Source: Lepiota brunneoincarnata
Lineage: Eukaryota; Basidiomycota; Agaricomycetes; Agaricales; Agaricaceae
Length of the DNA: 64,000 nt
Assembly: GCA_023014365.1 (NCBI GenBank)
Contig: JAEBUN010000005.1
Location: forward strand, 682,001-746,000
Direction: 5' to 3'
Of this stretch, positions 22,887 through 34,191 are shown one piece after another. Under the pieces are notes generated by a model, which was given only the letters and a program-made list of their open reading frames with translations, had not been told where the DNA came from and searched no databases. Position 1 is the first letter of the stretch. The number at the start of each line of letters is the position of its first letter. The translations under genes were made by a program, and so were the position numbers.

Positions 22887-25800
22887 GATGATGGCCTATC
22901 CGCTGCAGAGAACTTGTGTTTGAGTTGGGTTTGGGTGAGCTACAGAGGAAATTTTCGTGGTGATATACAGGTCGTAACTCGAACCGAGGAAAGACTAGAA
23001 GCGAGGCGAAAGGAGAACCAAGTCCTGGGAGCGAGAACTTTATAACGGCTGGGTTGCCGATAGGACGCAAAAGCCGGAGCTGTTTACGGGGATTAGTGTT
23101 GGCACGTAGGAGAGGATTTGGATATAGAAGGCGCGTGTTGCCGGAAATCTATGAAGTATAAGGGGGTCGCCTAGATTATCACCTTTGGGTATTGGATAAG
23201 ATCAAAACGTGTCCGCCTCGAGGCCGGCGTAGGCACGGTCTGCTCAGCCTAGTCCAGGGGCGACCCACCGAACTCATGCCCGTTAAAAGCCATAGACGGC
23301 CCGTGTTCGGAATGCCCTGTACCCCAATGCCCCCGAATTCCCTCGATATATCCTTTCCCGCAGCGTAGACCTCAGAATCATGCACCGGTTTGGTAAATGA
23401 ATGGCGCGAGGAGAGAGAGGAGTCAGACCCGGCGCTGAGGACGCTGTCAAGATGCCTCCAAATTCGCTTCCATGACGAGATGAAAAAGTGTAACGCCTAA
23501 CATCTGTCCAATTCCCACAAACATCGGTTGTGCAACGCTGCCAGCCTCTCCCTCCTTGAGTCGACGTGACAGCACTGGTAATGCGACAACATTCTGGATC
23601 CTTAGTTCTCGAGATCATGGGCGGACTTCTGTTCTATGCTATCTACTTCTGGAACGCAGCAGCACAGACATCCAGTGCTTTTTAGAGTCAATTAACTGCT
23701 GTATAGGTGTTTAATGACCTCACGCGCATACGGAACATCCAGGTAGAACACCGTCCAATCATCCAGAGACACACGGCGTGCGTCGGACGTACCCACCACC
23801 TCACCGGCCGAAGGCAGTTTCTTACTTGTGAGAAGATTCAAAGAAGGAAATTACTGAGAAATGTTGAATGATATATGAAAAACTTTGTCCAATCCTGACC
23901 ACCACTTTGAACATATAAGTCCGCTTTGTCAGAAGGGCCGGTCAAACACACAAGATCCTACCACACCGGCCCTGAGGAGTCCAAGCGTGGCAGCTGATCA
24001 GTCGGCCAGCGTGGCTTGGCTAGTCATTGTTCAGAAGCGAAATGAAATCAGCGCTGTATTGAAACCTTCTGAGATGAACGCGGGAAAGTTCATCTGACAA
24101 CTGGATTCGCTATAAATCCGAGATCGTTGTGCTGAACCCTGGGAGTAGAATCACCAGATCAGCGAAGGACACTCTGCCCACGAGGAGATCGCAGTTGCTA
24201 GGGGTGGCCGTGAGGTAGGGCAATTGCCTCAGCAATACGGCATTCCAGCCACTATCTTTAATCATGATAACATCCTGACCAGAGTAAGACGCATCATGTC
24301 CCCTTTAACCTATCTCTCTTGACAGACAATGAATGATTGTTATATGAACCCATGTCCGTCACTTCTCATGAGAACAAGGGAAGCCTTGGAAGGGCCACAC
24401 TGGCCCCTCTCACCGACGGCGGGGCCAACATCGGACTTTTTCTCCAGAGCGAATACTCTGTTTTCAGTATCTCCGCGGTTGAGGAAACTGTAAATAGACA
24501 ACAATGATTTCTTCTCCGATATCACACCTCGCCAATCTGTCCCAGAGCACAGTCATGTTCCCCATTGGCAAACTCTAGAGCCAAGATCTTTACCTCGAGG
24601 TGGTATGACCCGATTGGGAAACTGATGAGGGTAGGTAACCGCTACTAAGTACCGGCTAAAATACTTATAAGAATACGCGATGAGAGGGTCCAACCATCCT
24701 TTCGTGACCTAATCCCTATCTTTTTAGGATGGAGACATGTCGTGGGGTCTCCGGTGGGTGCGGCCTGAAGAGAATCGGATTGTTCTCCGGGGCCCAGGGA
24801 CATCATCGTTAACACTCCCTACAGCGTGTCAGAGAGTTTGAACGTGTGATGAGACCTCCCGTCCCTAATCAAGCCAAAACTACGCAGAGCCAGGGAAACT
24901 AAGCCCCTTCCAATGTCGAAGAATGGTGCAAGTGTTCACTAGAAGCCTTCGAGTCGTCTGCTATCCGAGGTCAGGTGAGTGATAACAACGGAAGAGGCCT
25001 TATGATAGTCCAATCGTACTCCAGCGATCGGCATGTTGAAAGTGCGGGGAAACTGACGACAAGCGATATGAACAACATGTGTCGTGGTGGAACAACTTTG
25101 ACCATGATGTATAACCACTGATAGTATCAGCGTCGGCGATAGTATCGTGTGCTATCCCAGGACCGGACCCATTGACATGCCTCTCGACATGGCACCTATA
25201 TTGGGGAGATTATACTCTGACGCGTGTAGCGAAGAAGCACGGGAGGACAGAAACTAACTCCTGCTGGGATTGCGAGGCTTCTGCACGTAATACCACCTAT
25301 CATTTATGGCACACGTTGAATATACACAGACTTTTCCGAGCGGGGAAGTATTCCACGTAGCTGGCATGTGTCAGAGAGGCACTGCAAGATCCAGAAACCA
25401 CCGTGGGGGCTCAACCAGCGGGATGGTGACGGGGAGGACGAGACCCAATGGCCTTGGCGTAATATACTGCGGCACAGAGTGCTTCGGAGATGACGTCAAT
25501 GTGCAGGTCGGTGGCAAGATATCGAAAAGTAAGAATCGCTATGTGGTCCTCCCAATGATACCCAATACTGTGGTCTGCTGTATACGCACAACTGTGGGGC
25601 GCATGAGATAAATCACTGAACCGGCGCCGCGTAGATACAACCCTTAAGCTTGAGATGGTCGATGAGGCCCCATCGACCCAGAATCAACTCATCACGTGGA
25701 TAGCGATGAGATCCTTTGTCGAGATCTCGATTCCCTTCTTGGGACGGACTCCATTGGATTTGAAGTGGGTGCGAGCACGGAACGCCGGCGTCTTGGACGC

Positions 25801-26030
25801 ACCACCGCCCGTCGAGTGGCCCCATCGGTTACCCCCACCCCTGAGCAGGAGGCAGCGTACAGAGCCTATATAGACGTCACTCTCGCCGCAACGCCCCCCA
25901 ACACATCCACGACGTCTTTGACGGGTTAAAGCGTTTGTGCTCGAATAAGCTATATGCGACGTAACCGAGTCATCCATGCCTTGCTCACAATGTAATAATA
26001 TGTCAAAGCTCGCCTTCGACGTCTATCAAA
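22887..26030. other. Gene-poor region, nothing recognised
   Basis: About 3.1 kb with only short frames and no domain, terminal repeat or RNA gene that I can recognise. It begins the decayed compartment that runs to about 35.2 kb. A Cys-rich short frame at 25172-25360 is not convincing. Confidence 0.4.
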
Positions 26031-26800
26031 CTAAGCATGCCATGCGAGGTTTGCACGAATTGCGGACTCCGCTAATATTACATATACCCGCTCGGACCTC
26101 GCCATGCGTATGATTACGGACAAATGGCCTAAAAATAACAGTACCACTGGCGCACGCTCAAGGGCAACTTGAAGCCCAAAAGGATTGGGCGCGGGTACCT
26201 GTACTCCACCATCCGGACATCTTCGCCCTCTATTGGGTCCGCGGTGAGGAGAGAAAATATCAAAATTTTGCGAAAGACACATACTATTCAAGGCTGCCCC
26301 TATGCATGTACTCGAGGCTCGAACACCTTATCCACCATGAGATAATCGCGATGCGTCTGAAGACCCAGTGCAGAAGGATCCGCCCCGCAGCCAAAGCTTC
26401 GCTCTCCACCTGAATTCCTATTTCCCAGGAATCAGTTTTTCTGCCAGATTATGACAGAAGGGTCTAGAATAGCCCACTACGCTAAGTGTCTGATGGTATC
26501 GCAGCAAGTGAGCGACTGGTACATACTTGAAAAATGATGGGGGAAGGTAAGTACCATCAGCACTTACTCCTCCCTGATCTAGTGTGGTTTTCTTGATCCA
26601 AACAGAAACACAATATGTACAACCTCTCTCGGCTATACACTTCTAGGGCCTGGGGGATCTGGTCTCATTGCTGCTCTTATGCGGTTTGGATTTAAGGTCC
26701 GTGACAACTCTGGATCCCATATGGTGTGAGACCGAAACACTCCCGTTGATGGTAGGGATAGATAGAGACCCCACCTTATTGCCACACCCAAAGACTACAC
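26031..26800 (-). pseudogene. Decayed copy of the Zn2Cys6 transcription factor gene (3' half)
   Basis: Scattered blocks match the intact factor gene at 35.5-38.9 kb in the same order and strand. Examples are ATACCCGCTCGGACC (about 26087 versus 36483), NPFGLQVALERAP against NSFGLQNALERSP, TGCGTCTGAAG (26353 versus 36831), the block around 26570-26600 against 37120-37150 (CTCACTCTTCCTTGATTGAG-like), and CACCTTATTGCCA (about 26773 versus 37355). Between blocks it is full of substitutions and gaps and no frame is open. It covers the fungal_trans region only. The intact gene's Zn cluster is not represented. This is an old partial duplication. Confidence 0.7.
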
Positions 26801-27399
26801 ACTATGATCGCGGCCGGAGTACATAGGACTTGGCTTCGGGACCCCAAACACGGAAGGGGAAGAAAAACACGTCCGAAGGAAGTCTGCGGTGGCATAAGGT
26901 GTTAAGCTATCTTTCAACCACGCAGGAGGTCTCGGTATCTTTTTGTAGAGAGAGAGAGGCTACTTTTGGACTTAAGACCACTCACTAGAATACCCTTTCA
27001 GTTTTGTTCTCAAAATAGATGCGTGCGGCTGGGGACAGGCATCAACAGAACATCCGTGTCTAGACGCGGTACTGGAATCAGCGTATCAAAGATACTGGAG
27101 GGAGTGTGTGTAGACAGAGATAAAGGAAGAGAAAGGATGAGAGTTGGAACGGGAGGGCAAAAGAAATGTTGGATGACTGGTCGAAGTGCTACTGCGAGAA
27201 CATGATCAATTAATTCGGAGGCGGCCGTACCTCAATGTTCCCATCGAGTGAATTCGATTCAGTCTTCACGCGGGTCGCATCGACCGGACTAGATGTGGGT
27301 GCAGAGCTATGCTCGAGTAGTGAGAATGCCAACAGAGAACCCGGCTATGGTGCATCGTTAGCTCTTTTTGAATTTCTTCAATGACGGACACAAGATACT
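26801..27399. other. Unassigned sequence between relics
   Basis: No recognisable coding sequence. A short GA repeat lies near 26950. Confidence 0.35.
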
Positions 27400-27800
27400 T
27401 GTACGTAGGAGAGAAGGCATGGGCCATCCTTCCATGATACTTCATTCAAGGACCACCTTCATGACCACATCCGCTCAGGTAATTGCTACACCGACCCACA
27501 AGTGGCTTATGCAGACCTCGTTAGGTGCTCCCTCCAGTGGTGCGCACTTTGTTCAGCTGATGAAGGTAGAGGATCTCGTTTAATACATCGCGACCGGAAC
27601 CAGATTTCGGAGACGGGACGTGCTCTGGTATCTGCACTTCCTACTTTACGTGGAAACAAGGAAAAGATACATTACAAGATGGCAGAGATGGCCTCCAGTT
27701 GTCTACGGAAGGCCTACGCACTTGCTAAGGGCAAAGAGGATATGAAGCTCATCTTACAATTCGTTAGTGTTGTTTCGCCAACTTTATTGGGAAAGCACTA
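27400..27800 (+). pseudogene. NLR C-terminal fragment (copy A)
   Basis: Reading across frames gives HASFKDHLHDHIRSG, QVAYADLVRCSLQWCAL and MAEMASSCLRKAYALAKG. These match FYHASFKDYLQDSTRSG, TVYFELATRSLYWCAL and VAKMAAGSLEKACALAEG of the better preserved copy B at 28.5-30.7 kb. Walker motifs are absent, so only the region downstream of the NACHT domain remains. The fragment is broken by frame changes and has no start. It marks the left edge of an NLR cluster. Confidence 0.65.
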
Positions 27801-28516
27801 GTGGGCTTTGTAATGGGTTTTGGAAAACCATGTGTGCGAATTGGTGGACCGCGTTCGTGCCGATGAGCTCCTGTTCCCAAGCTCATTATTGTATAGGGGG
27901 TCAGCCGGCGGGAGCTTGGTCCCGGCATTATCCGACAGGTTGCCTCAATCCTAGGGGGTTCCACTGCGATTTTGAAGCCCGCTGAAATTTCACTTTTGAG
28001 AAATCTGCCTTGAAAACGCATCATGGAGTATAATCCGACCGTTTCCAGTATTTTTTTTTCGCACACTGGACTACGAGAAATAGGACACATCTTGGATTCA
28101 ATGTTCGAGTATACGATCTTCTGAGGGCCAGAGAGTAACCTTCACTGGGGGAGAGAGGTACCGCGGTTTCGGGGCTCTGTGGGACTTTCGTCATCCGTTG
28201 TGTACGATTTGGGGGAAGAGCAGGATTTCGTAACAGAATGGGCTGGGCACCAGTCACGCACTGCGTTACAGGCACGCAACTGTTCAAGCGTTCATGTTTT
28301 TTCCCCGAAGTCCTTGTTCACCAGATAAAGTTGATACTATGCTGAAGTCCTTCAGTGCAGGCGCTGATGGGCGTGGATTCAGGCCTGTTAAGAGCAGTGG
28401 GTAGTTCAACTCGTCCAACCTGCCTGGTACGATGATATTCCGCAGATGACAGGAGCGGAAAGGTTGCTCGAGGATTCTTCTATAAAGCTCGACATTTCTT
28501 CCTATACAAACCGATT

Positions 28517-30691
28517 ATGATCGACAGCGGGCCTCAACAAGTCATTTATAATGTTCCGGGTTCCGAAAACTTGAGGACAGGTGAAGCTCTCGACGTGTAT
28601 TCCTACCTGGGATTAACGTTAAACCAGTCTTCCACATTCTCCAAAACAATACCATCTTGGAAGCTACTGTGGACTCCAGTGCGCGCCATCCGCCCCCTCG
28701 CTGCCATCCAGGCACTCGACGGCATCTGAGCGACAAAGCTTGACTCGTGGCTGAGCGACCAACAACGCCAATGGAATATGGTATGGCTTCGGGGCCCCGC
28801 CGGCACTGGCAAGTCAGCAGTTGCCCAAAGTTTTGCTGAGCGCGCGGTCAGGCAAGGCCGCTTCGGCGCAGCATTCTTCTTCTCCAGAACAAACAAACGA
28901 AACAACCCCCTTCGTGTCATCCCAACCTTAGCATATCAGCTAGCAGAACAGCACTTGGCCTACAAGTCGTTGCTTACCCAGCAACTAGCCGAGAATAGCC
29001 GTGTTCTGGATGCTGCTCTCGCCGTGCAGTTCAGGAAACTCATTGTCGAGCCATTCTTAACCCTCGTGCAAGGTTCCCAACGACCACTCCTGGTCATCTT
29101 GGACGGACTCGACGAGTGCAATGGCGAGGATCCCCAGCGTGAATTCATCAAGCTCGTATGTGAAGCTGCCCATCCTGAAAATGGCTTACCCTTTCTGTGG
29201 CTCATCTGCAGCAGACCAGAGCCCCATATCATCATCACATTTTCTACCATTGAGTCGAGCATCAACTGTTGCCGAGAACAACTAGTCCTAGATGATGAGT
29301 CACGAAACGATGTCGATCGATATTTGCGGGACGGGTTTGCAGAGATTTGCGACCAGTACTCGGACTGTCATTGGAACTGGGACAGGACAATCTTGGCCAT
29401 CCGATAATGAATTCGCCAAGATTTCCAATGCGGCGTCTGGACTTTTCATATTCGCCGCCACCGTGCTCAAGTACATCACCGATCCCGAGTATGCAGATCC
29501 GTGCTATCAGTTGCGACTCCTGCTATCTTTCGTTGACAAGTCGCAATGCCTCGGTGCAAAGAGCCCATGGGTCGCTCTTGATCTACTGTATACATGTATT
29601 CTATCGGAAGTCCCGAAGCATATCCTACCTATCACGCTACAGCTCCTCGGATTCTGCACCGTTTACTCGGATCTCGTTGAGCTGCGCTATTTCCCTTTTA
29701 CTCATGCACAAGTCCTTTCCAATTTCCTGTGTCTCGACCAGGGCACGCTCTATACCTCTCTACGGAAATTGCATGCCGTGATGGATGTTCCCCCCGCCGG
29801 AACGTGCAGCTGAGACAGAGCTGCGGTTCTATCATGCCTCATTCAAGGACTACCTTCAAGACTCGACTCGCTCTGGAGGATATTTTATTAATGCTCAAAC
29901 AGTCTATTTTGAACTGGCTACCCGTTCTCTATATTGGTGTGCACTTCGACCAGATGCTGATGGTAAGTGATCTTAGTATATTATACTGCGGGAACCACAG
30001 ATCTGGAGTTCCCATAGGCCCTAGGGACCGGAATCGCTTTGCTACACATTTTCGGTGGTTATCTCCCTCCTACGCGTGGCATACACATCTACAAGTGGCC
30101 AAAATGGCTGCAGGCTCTCTGGAAAAGGCTTGTGCGCTTGCTGAAGGAATGGGATATCCTGATCTTTTCTCTCAGCTTCGTCAATGCCACTTCACCGATT
30201 TTGTCGCAGTCGCAGCGGCAGATTTTATTGAGGGTTTTGCCAACCAGCTACATAAACTGGTGTCTCAGGTTCGCATCAGTCTATCCATATATTCTCAACC
30301 ACCGCAACTCAATGTCCTACAGGGCTCCGGTGAGGATCTTGGTGGCAGAATTATTCGGACGGAAGTCAGCAACTCGGAGGATGCACGACTTCTAAGTCAC
30401 CTTTCATCTTTAGCAGGTCCCACCGCATCGCCTGCTCGATTTCCTTTGGTACGCTGTCTGTTCTTTTGCTGTATTGACCACTCTAAACCCATACGTTCAC
30501 AGAAATTTGCTCCGATTCGAAAAGGGGAAGTACGCTATTTCTTCTTGGGTGACCTCTCAAGAAGTTGCATAGTGTGCTTCGGGAATTGTGACGCAGATTG
30601 GTGGTGTCGCATCTTAAGGGCTGAGGAGCAACCTTCTGAAGAAGAGATTGCTGAATTCCGCTGGTACATGGGACTAGCTCGCACCCGATAG
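28517..30691 (+). CDS. NACHT-domain NLR-like protein (copy B), frame broken
   Basis: The longest NLR of the cluster. It begins MIDSGPQQVIYNVPGSENLRT, then an intron whose end lies just before VFHILQNNTILEATVDSS. PPPRCHPGTR follows, then Walker A VWLRGPAGTGKSAVAQ, FFSRTNKRNNPLRVIPTLAYQLA, Walker B LLVILDGLDEC and LICSRPE. The downstream helical part has NAASGLFIFAATVLKYI and FYHASFKDYLQDSTRSG. The tail is YFFLGDLSRSCIVCFG, then LRAEEQPSEEEIAEFRWYMGL, with the stop at 30691. Fungal NLRs are thought to act in self/non-self recognition. Three single surplus bases (28735-28737 AAA, 29395-29396 GG, 29790-29795 C-run) break the frame; removing one at each site restores known motifs, so the gene may be intact in the organism. 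Additional introns are likely between 29970 and 30100. Confidence 0.7.
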
Positions 30692-30779
30692 ATAATACAA
30701 TCATACGTCATTCGCATTATCACCTTGTCAGGAACACTGCAAAGTTAGGCCGGAAAAATGCCCACGTTCGTGTGATTTG

Positions 30780-32280
30780 TAATATTCCTTGTCAGATCCT
30801 CTGTCAAGGGAATTCGAGTTTCATTTCGAGCGTCGTCAGAGGGTTAGTTCACTCTGTCGGCAAGGTAGGGTGGGTCCTGACACTATACGTGCACGTTACA
30901 TGCGAGTCCATCCGCGCATCAAAGGCATCTGGGATATTAAGAACGAACAATACATGGCACTGCGGCACACATCGCGGACACATGGATCACCTGAGCAATC
31001 CTGGCCATCCGATACTGAATTCGCCAAAGTTCCTGATGCAGCATCCGGACTTTTCATATTCGCTGCCATCGCCCTCAAACACGTTACCAATCCGGAGTAT
31101 GCAGACCTGAACTATCATCAGTTGTGGCTCCTGCTATATTTCATTGACGGGTCGCAACGCCTGTGCGCAAAGAGCCCATGAGAAGCCCTCGACCGACTGT
31201 TTGCACGCGCTCTATCTGACGCTCCGAAGGACATCCTATCTACCACACTACAGATCCTCAGATTCTGTATCGTTTGTCCCGAAATACATGACTTGCACCA
31301 CTTCCCTGTTGTATATGCGCAACGCCTTTGCAACTTCCTACGTCTGGACCAGGGCGCGTTTATAACGCTCTAAAAAAATTGCATGCTGTGATGGATGCCC
31401 CTCCACCGGAGGACACAGCTATGGCAGAGTCTATCACGCCTCATTCAAGGACTATCTTGAAAACCCGACGCGCTCTGGCATATATTTCATCAACGCTCAA
31501 ACAGTCTATGCTAATCTCGCTATACACCCTCTGCAATGGTGTGTACTTTCCCCAGAAATTGAAAGTGAATCATTTTGTTTGGTGCGTTGCCCCGTTGAGA
31601 TCACAGATCCGAAGTTCCGCCCAGAGCCTGGGGATTGGGTGAGATCCTATGCTGCACTGTCTCAACGGGTATTGGTACGCACGGATGTGCGAGTGGTTAC
31701 AATACTTTAGCTGTAGGCTGTTTATAAAAGGCCTGTTTGCTTGCCCAGAGTGAAGGAAATCCAAATCTTCTCTCTCGGATTCATGGATGCCACTTCACCA
31801 ACATCCTCACGATCGCGCTGTAGTCGTTTGTTGAGGGCTTTACGAACGACTTGTATTGGTTGGTATGTCGGATTCATGTCAGCTAATCCGCGTACTCTCA
31901 ACCGATTCACTTCCCCACAGGGCAGCGGTGAAGATTTCCATGGAAATATCATCCGGACTGAAGTAAGCAACTCGGAGGACACCCGGCTTCTACAGTAAAC
32001 TACTTATCACGTTTAGCAGGTACCCACTATGTTATTGGAGCCTGCTCAATTTCCTGTTGTAAGTCATCTGCCCATTTGTTGTGTTGGTCATCGGGGTTCG
32101 TATGTTCACAGAACATTGATCTCATAGAGGAAGGGGTGACTCGCTATTTCTTCTTAGGACACGGTCCGAGGAGCTTCACGGTGTGCTGTGGCAGAACTGG
32201 CATTTATTTTCCGATGTTGCATTTTGAGGGCTAACTCGGAGAAACAACCCCACGAAGAAATGTATCTCTGGTTTCCGCCA
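30780..32280 (+). pseudogene. Truncated NLR (copy C), NACHT core missing
   Basis: This copy matches copy B from WPSDTEFAKVPDAASGLFIFAAIALKHV onward, then FYHASFKDYLENPTRSG-like sequence read across frames (about 31435-31485) and SGEDFHGNIIRTEVSNSED (about 31922-31980). The tail module (YFFLGHGPRSFTVCCG, about 32140-32190) then degenerates. Walker A and B are absent. In-frame stops are present, for example TGA after CAKSP near 31180 and TAA after LQ at 31998. It is a deletion derivative of the same NLR family that has accumulated stops. Confidence 0.65.
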
Positions 32281-32465
32281 GTATATGAAGCTAATTGCCG
32301 TGTAACACTATTAGCAGTCCAGGCAGGTGGGTTTCCCGCACCTGCCCTATGGAAATCATTGTCTACTACTAGTATATGCCTAGATGGCGGTTTCATTCAG
32401 GGCTACGTAGCTAGGGAGAGGGGGGAGGGTAAGGCGAATGGCGAGCAAAGAAACACCAGTCTTTG

Positions 32466-32665
32466 AATGGCGGTTACGAAGGTGGTGGTTGGATAGAGGA
32501 GGAAAACCGGGAGTCTGTCTCGTAGTCAGTCACCACCGAGAAACAACTCCTTTCCTTATTCATGTCGGCCCGCGGGGCGTTTGCAGCTGCCGGTGACCTA
32601 CGTCCGGGACCCCTCTCGTTTGTCATCATTGACCTGGCGTAAACATATCTTTAAGCTCGACCGAT
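32466..32665. repeat. Direct repeat unit 1 (about 200 bp, diverged)
   Basis: Shares the order of short blocks with the unit at 32765-32940: ACCGGGAGT-TGTCT, CACCG-GGA-A, AACTCCTTTC, then TTTGTCATCATTGACCTGG-GTAAACA and CTTTAAGCTCGA. It is non-coding and lies downstream of NLR copy C. Confidence 0.6.
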
Positions 32666-32764
32666 GATATTGGAGGTCCCGTAGGTCACGCTGCGTTGTG
32701 TTTAGCAAACCGGGTACATGGTTCTCCCATCTACCAAGGAAAAAATTGTGCCACTAGAGCTTCG

Positions 32765-32940
32765 TTAGCGGCGGCTGTGAAAATGGTGGTGCAATAAGAA
32801 GAAGACCGGGAGTATGTCTTAAATCTGGCCACCGTGGAGACAGAACTCCTTTCTTCTTGGGTGCAAGCTTCCGGTGGCTGGGACTTTTTATTTGTCATCA
32901 TTGACCTGGTGTAAACACGGGCTTTAAGCTCGATTGAGCT
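32765..32940. repeat. Direct repeat unit 2 (about 180 bp, diverged)
   Basis: Second copy of the block at 32466-32665 in the same orientation, about 300 bp downstream, shorter by a small internal gap. Both sit between NLR copies C and D, consistent with duplication of an NLR flank. Confidence 0.6.
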
Positions 32941-33359
32941 CGAAAAGATATCGTCGTATCCCAGATTCAGTAGCCAAGTTATATTGGGTTAGATCATATT
33001 ATTACATAGCTTCCTGATATAGCAGTCATTTCCATCTTGGGGGTGCATCCCCGGAACGAACCTGGCAATGAGCAAGCGAATTGTCATGATATTATATTAA
33101 TATATGCTGTAGGGAACCATCATCCCATACAGGCACTCCAGAAACACTATTCCATGCCCCTCCCTGAAAATCTGGGCCTCACTCCCGTTGAGACAAAGCT
33201 GCCTAGGCCAGAAGCTGTGGATGCGCAATGGCAACGTCTCAGCAGCGGTACTGATGGTATTGAATCCGAAACCGATAAGAAACGCCATGGTATGTAGTCA
33301 GTTTAATCCCACTCCCTGCAGTACGGTAACTCATTTTACATGCAGGTAACAAGAATGGC

Positions 33360-33571
33360 AAGGGTGGCTGAGGATTCTTCTATAAGGCCCGACATTTCCT
33401 CCTTCACAAGCCGACGTTCATTGATAGCTCTAAACAAATCTCTGTTTATAACGTACCGGGTTCTGAGAAATTGAGGATAGGTGAGTTCTCAAACCGTGTT
33501 TATCCACCCGAGATAAGCCGGAGAACAATCAGTCTTCGACGTCCTCCATCCCAACACCATTTTAGAGGCTA
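33360..33571 (+). pseudogene. NLR N-terminal fragment (copy D, 5' part)
   Basis: The sequence reads GFFYKARHFLLHKP, then an imperfect YNVPGSEKLRI, an intron-like gap (GTGAGT to AATCAG) and VFDVLHPNTILEAT. This corresponds to the N-terminus of copy B (FYKARHFFLYKP, YNVPGSENLRT, VFHILQNNTILEAT). It ends at the TA where the inverted-repeat element begins. The NACHT domain is missing, because sequence beyond the element resumes in the C-terminal part. Confidence 0.6.
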
Positions 33572-34189
33572 CAGTCGACTCTGTCTTAACCCATAGCTGT
33601 CATAACCCATACTCTGTACTAACCCATAGAAATTTTCATCCACCGAGTTGGTTCGCAGGGAATTGGGGCCCATAACCGGTAACCGGTAACCCATAGTATT
33701 CGGAGCGAAAAACCCATAGCGCCCATAGCCAAATATAGTAACTACCCCCCTAAATGGGTGTCCAACAGCCTCTCCCTGGTCGCAGATATCACAAATATGG
33801 ACAATCCTGTCTTTCCCACAGCTATAATAGTCCATAATTTGCACAATTCAGCATCCATCAACTTATCACTGGTAATTTATATGGCCATCGCCGAAGCTGT
33901 GAGGCTGAGATTTTCAATTGACAGGGGTTTTGGACCCATAATCAGGAGCATCAAGGTGATTAGATTGGTTTATTTCCTCTTCTTGCCTGTTTTTCAACGT
34001 TACTGACTGCTCTGTCTGGGAATTTGTGGCTCCTGCTAACTCATCTGTGACCAAAAATTTGCACTTCATTATTTTATTCTTTCAATTAACATAAAAAATA
34101 TTACGTAAGAGCTGTGAAAAGCCATACTCTGTCATAACCCATAGTAAAAAGCATCCACCGAGGGCTATGGGTTAAGACAGAGTTGACTG
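33572..34189. mobile_element. 618-bp TA-flanked inverted-repeat element (Tc1/mariner-type MITE candidate)
   Basis: The left end CAGTCGACTCTGTCTTAACC and the right end, read on the minus strand, CAGTCAACTCTGTCTTAACC differ at one base. The match continues into ACCCATAG. The element is bordered by TA on both sides (33570-33571 and 34190-34191), the target of Tc1/mariner/pogo transposases. Subterminal blocks also recur in both arms (CATCCACCGAG, ATAACCCATA, ACTCTGT). The interior shows repeated ACCCATAG and a short GGTAACC duplication. It encodes no transposase, so it would depend on one elsewhere. It sits inside NLR copy D. Confidence 0.75.
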
Positions 34190-34191
34190 TA

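Noticed and set aside
25172..25360. Short Cys/His frame resembling the end of a reverse-transcriptase-like element
   Set aside because: Spacing fits only loosely, no neighbouring polymerase motifs, and the surrounding sequence is not open.
27764..28090. Minus-strand frame of 108 codons near NLR copy A
   Set aside because: No recognisable domain. I tried matching it to metabolic enzyme families without success and it overlaps the NLR relic flank.
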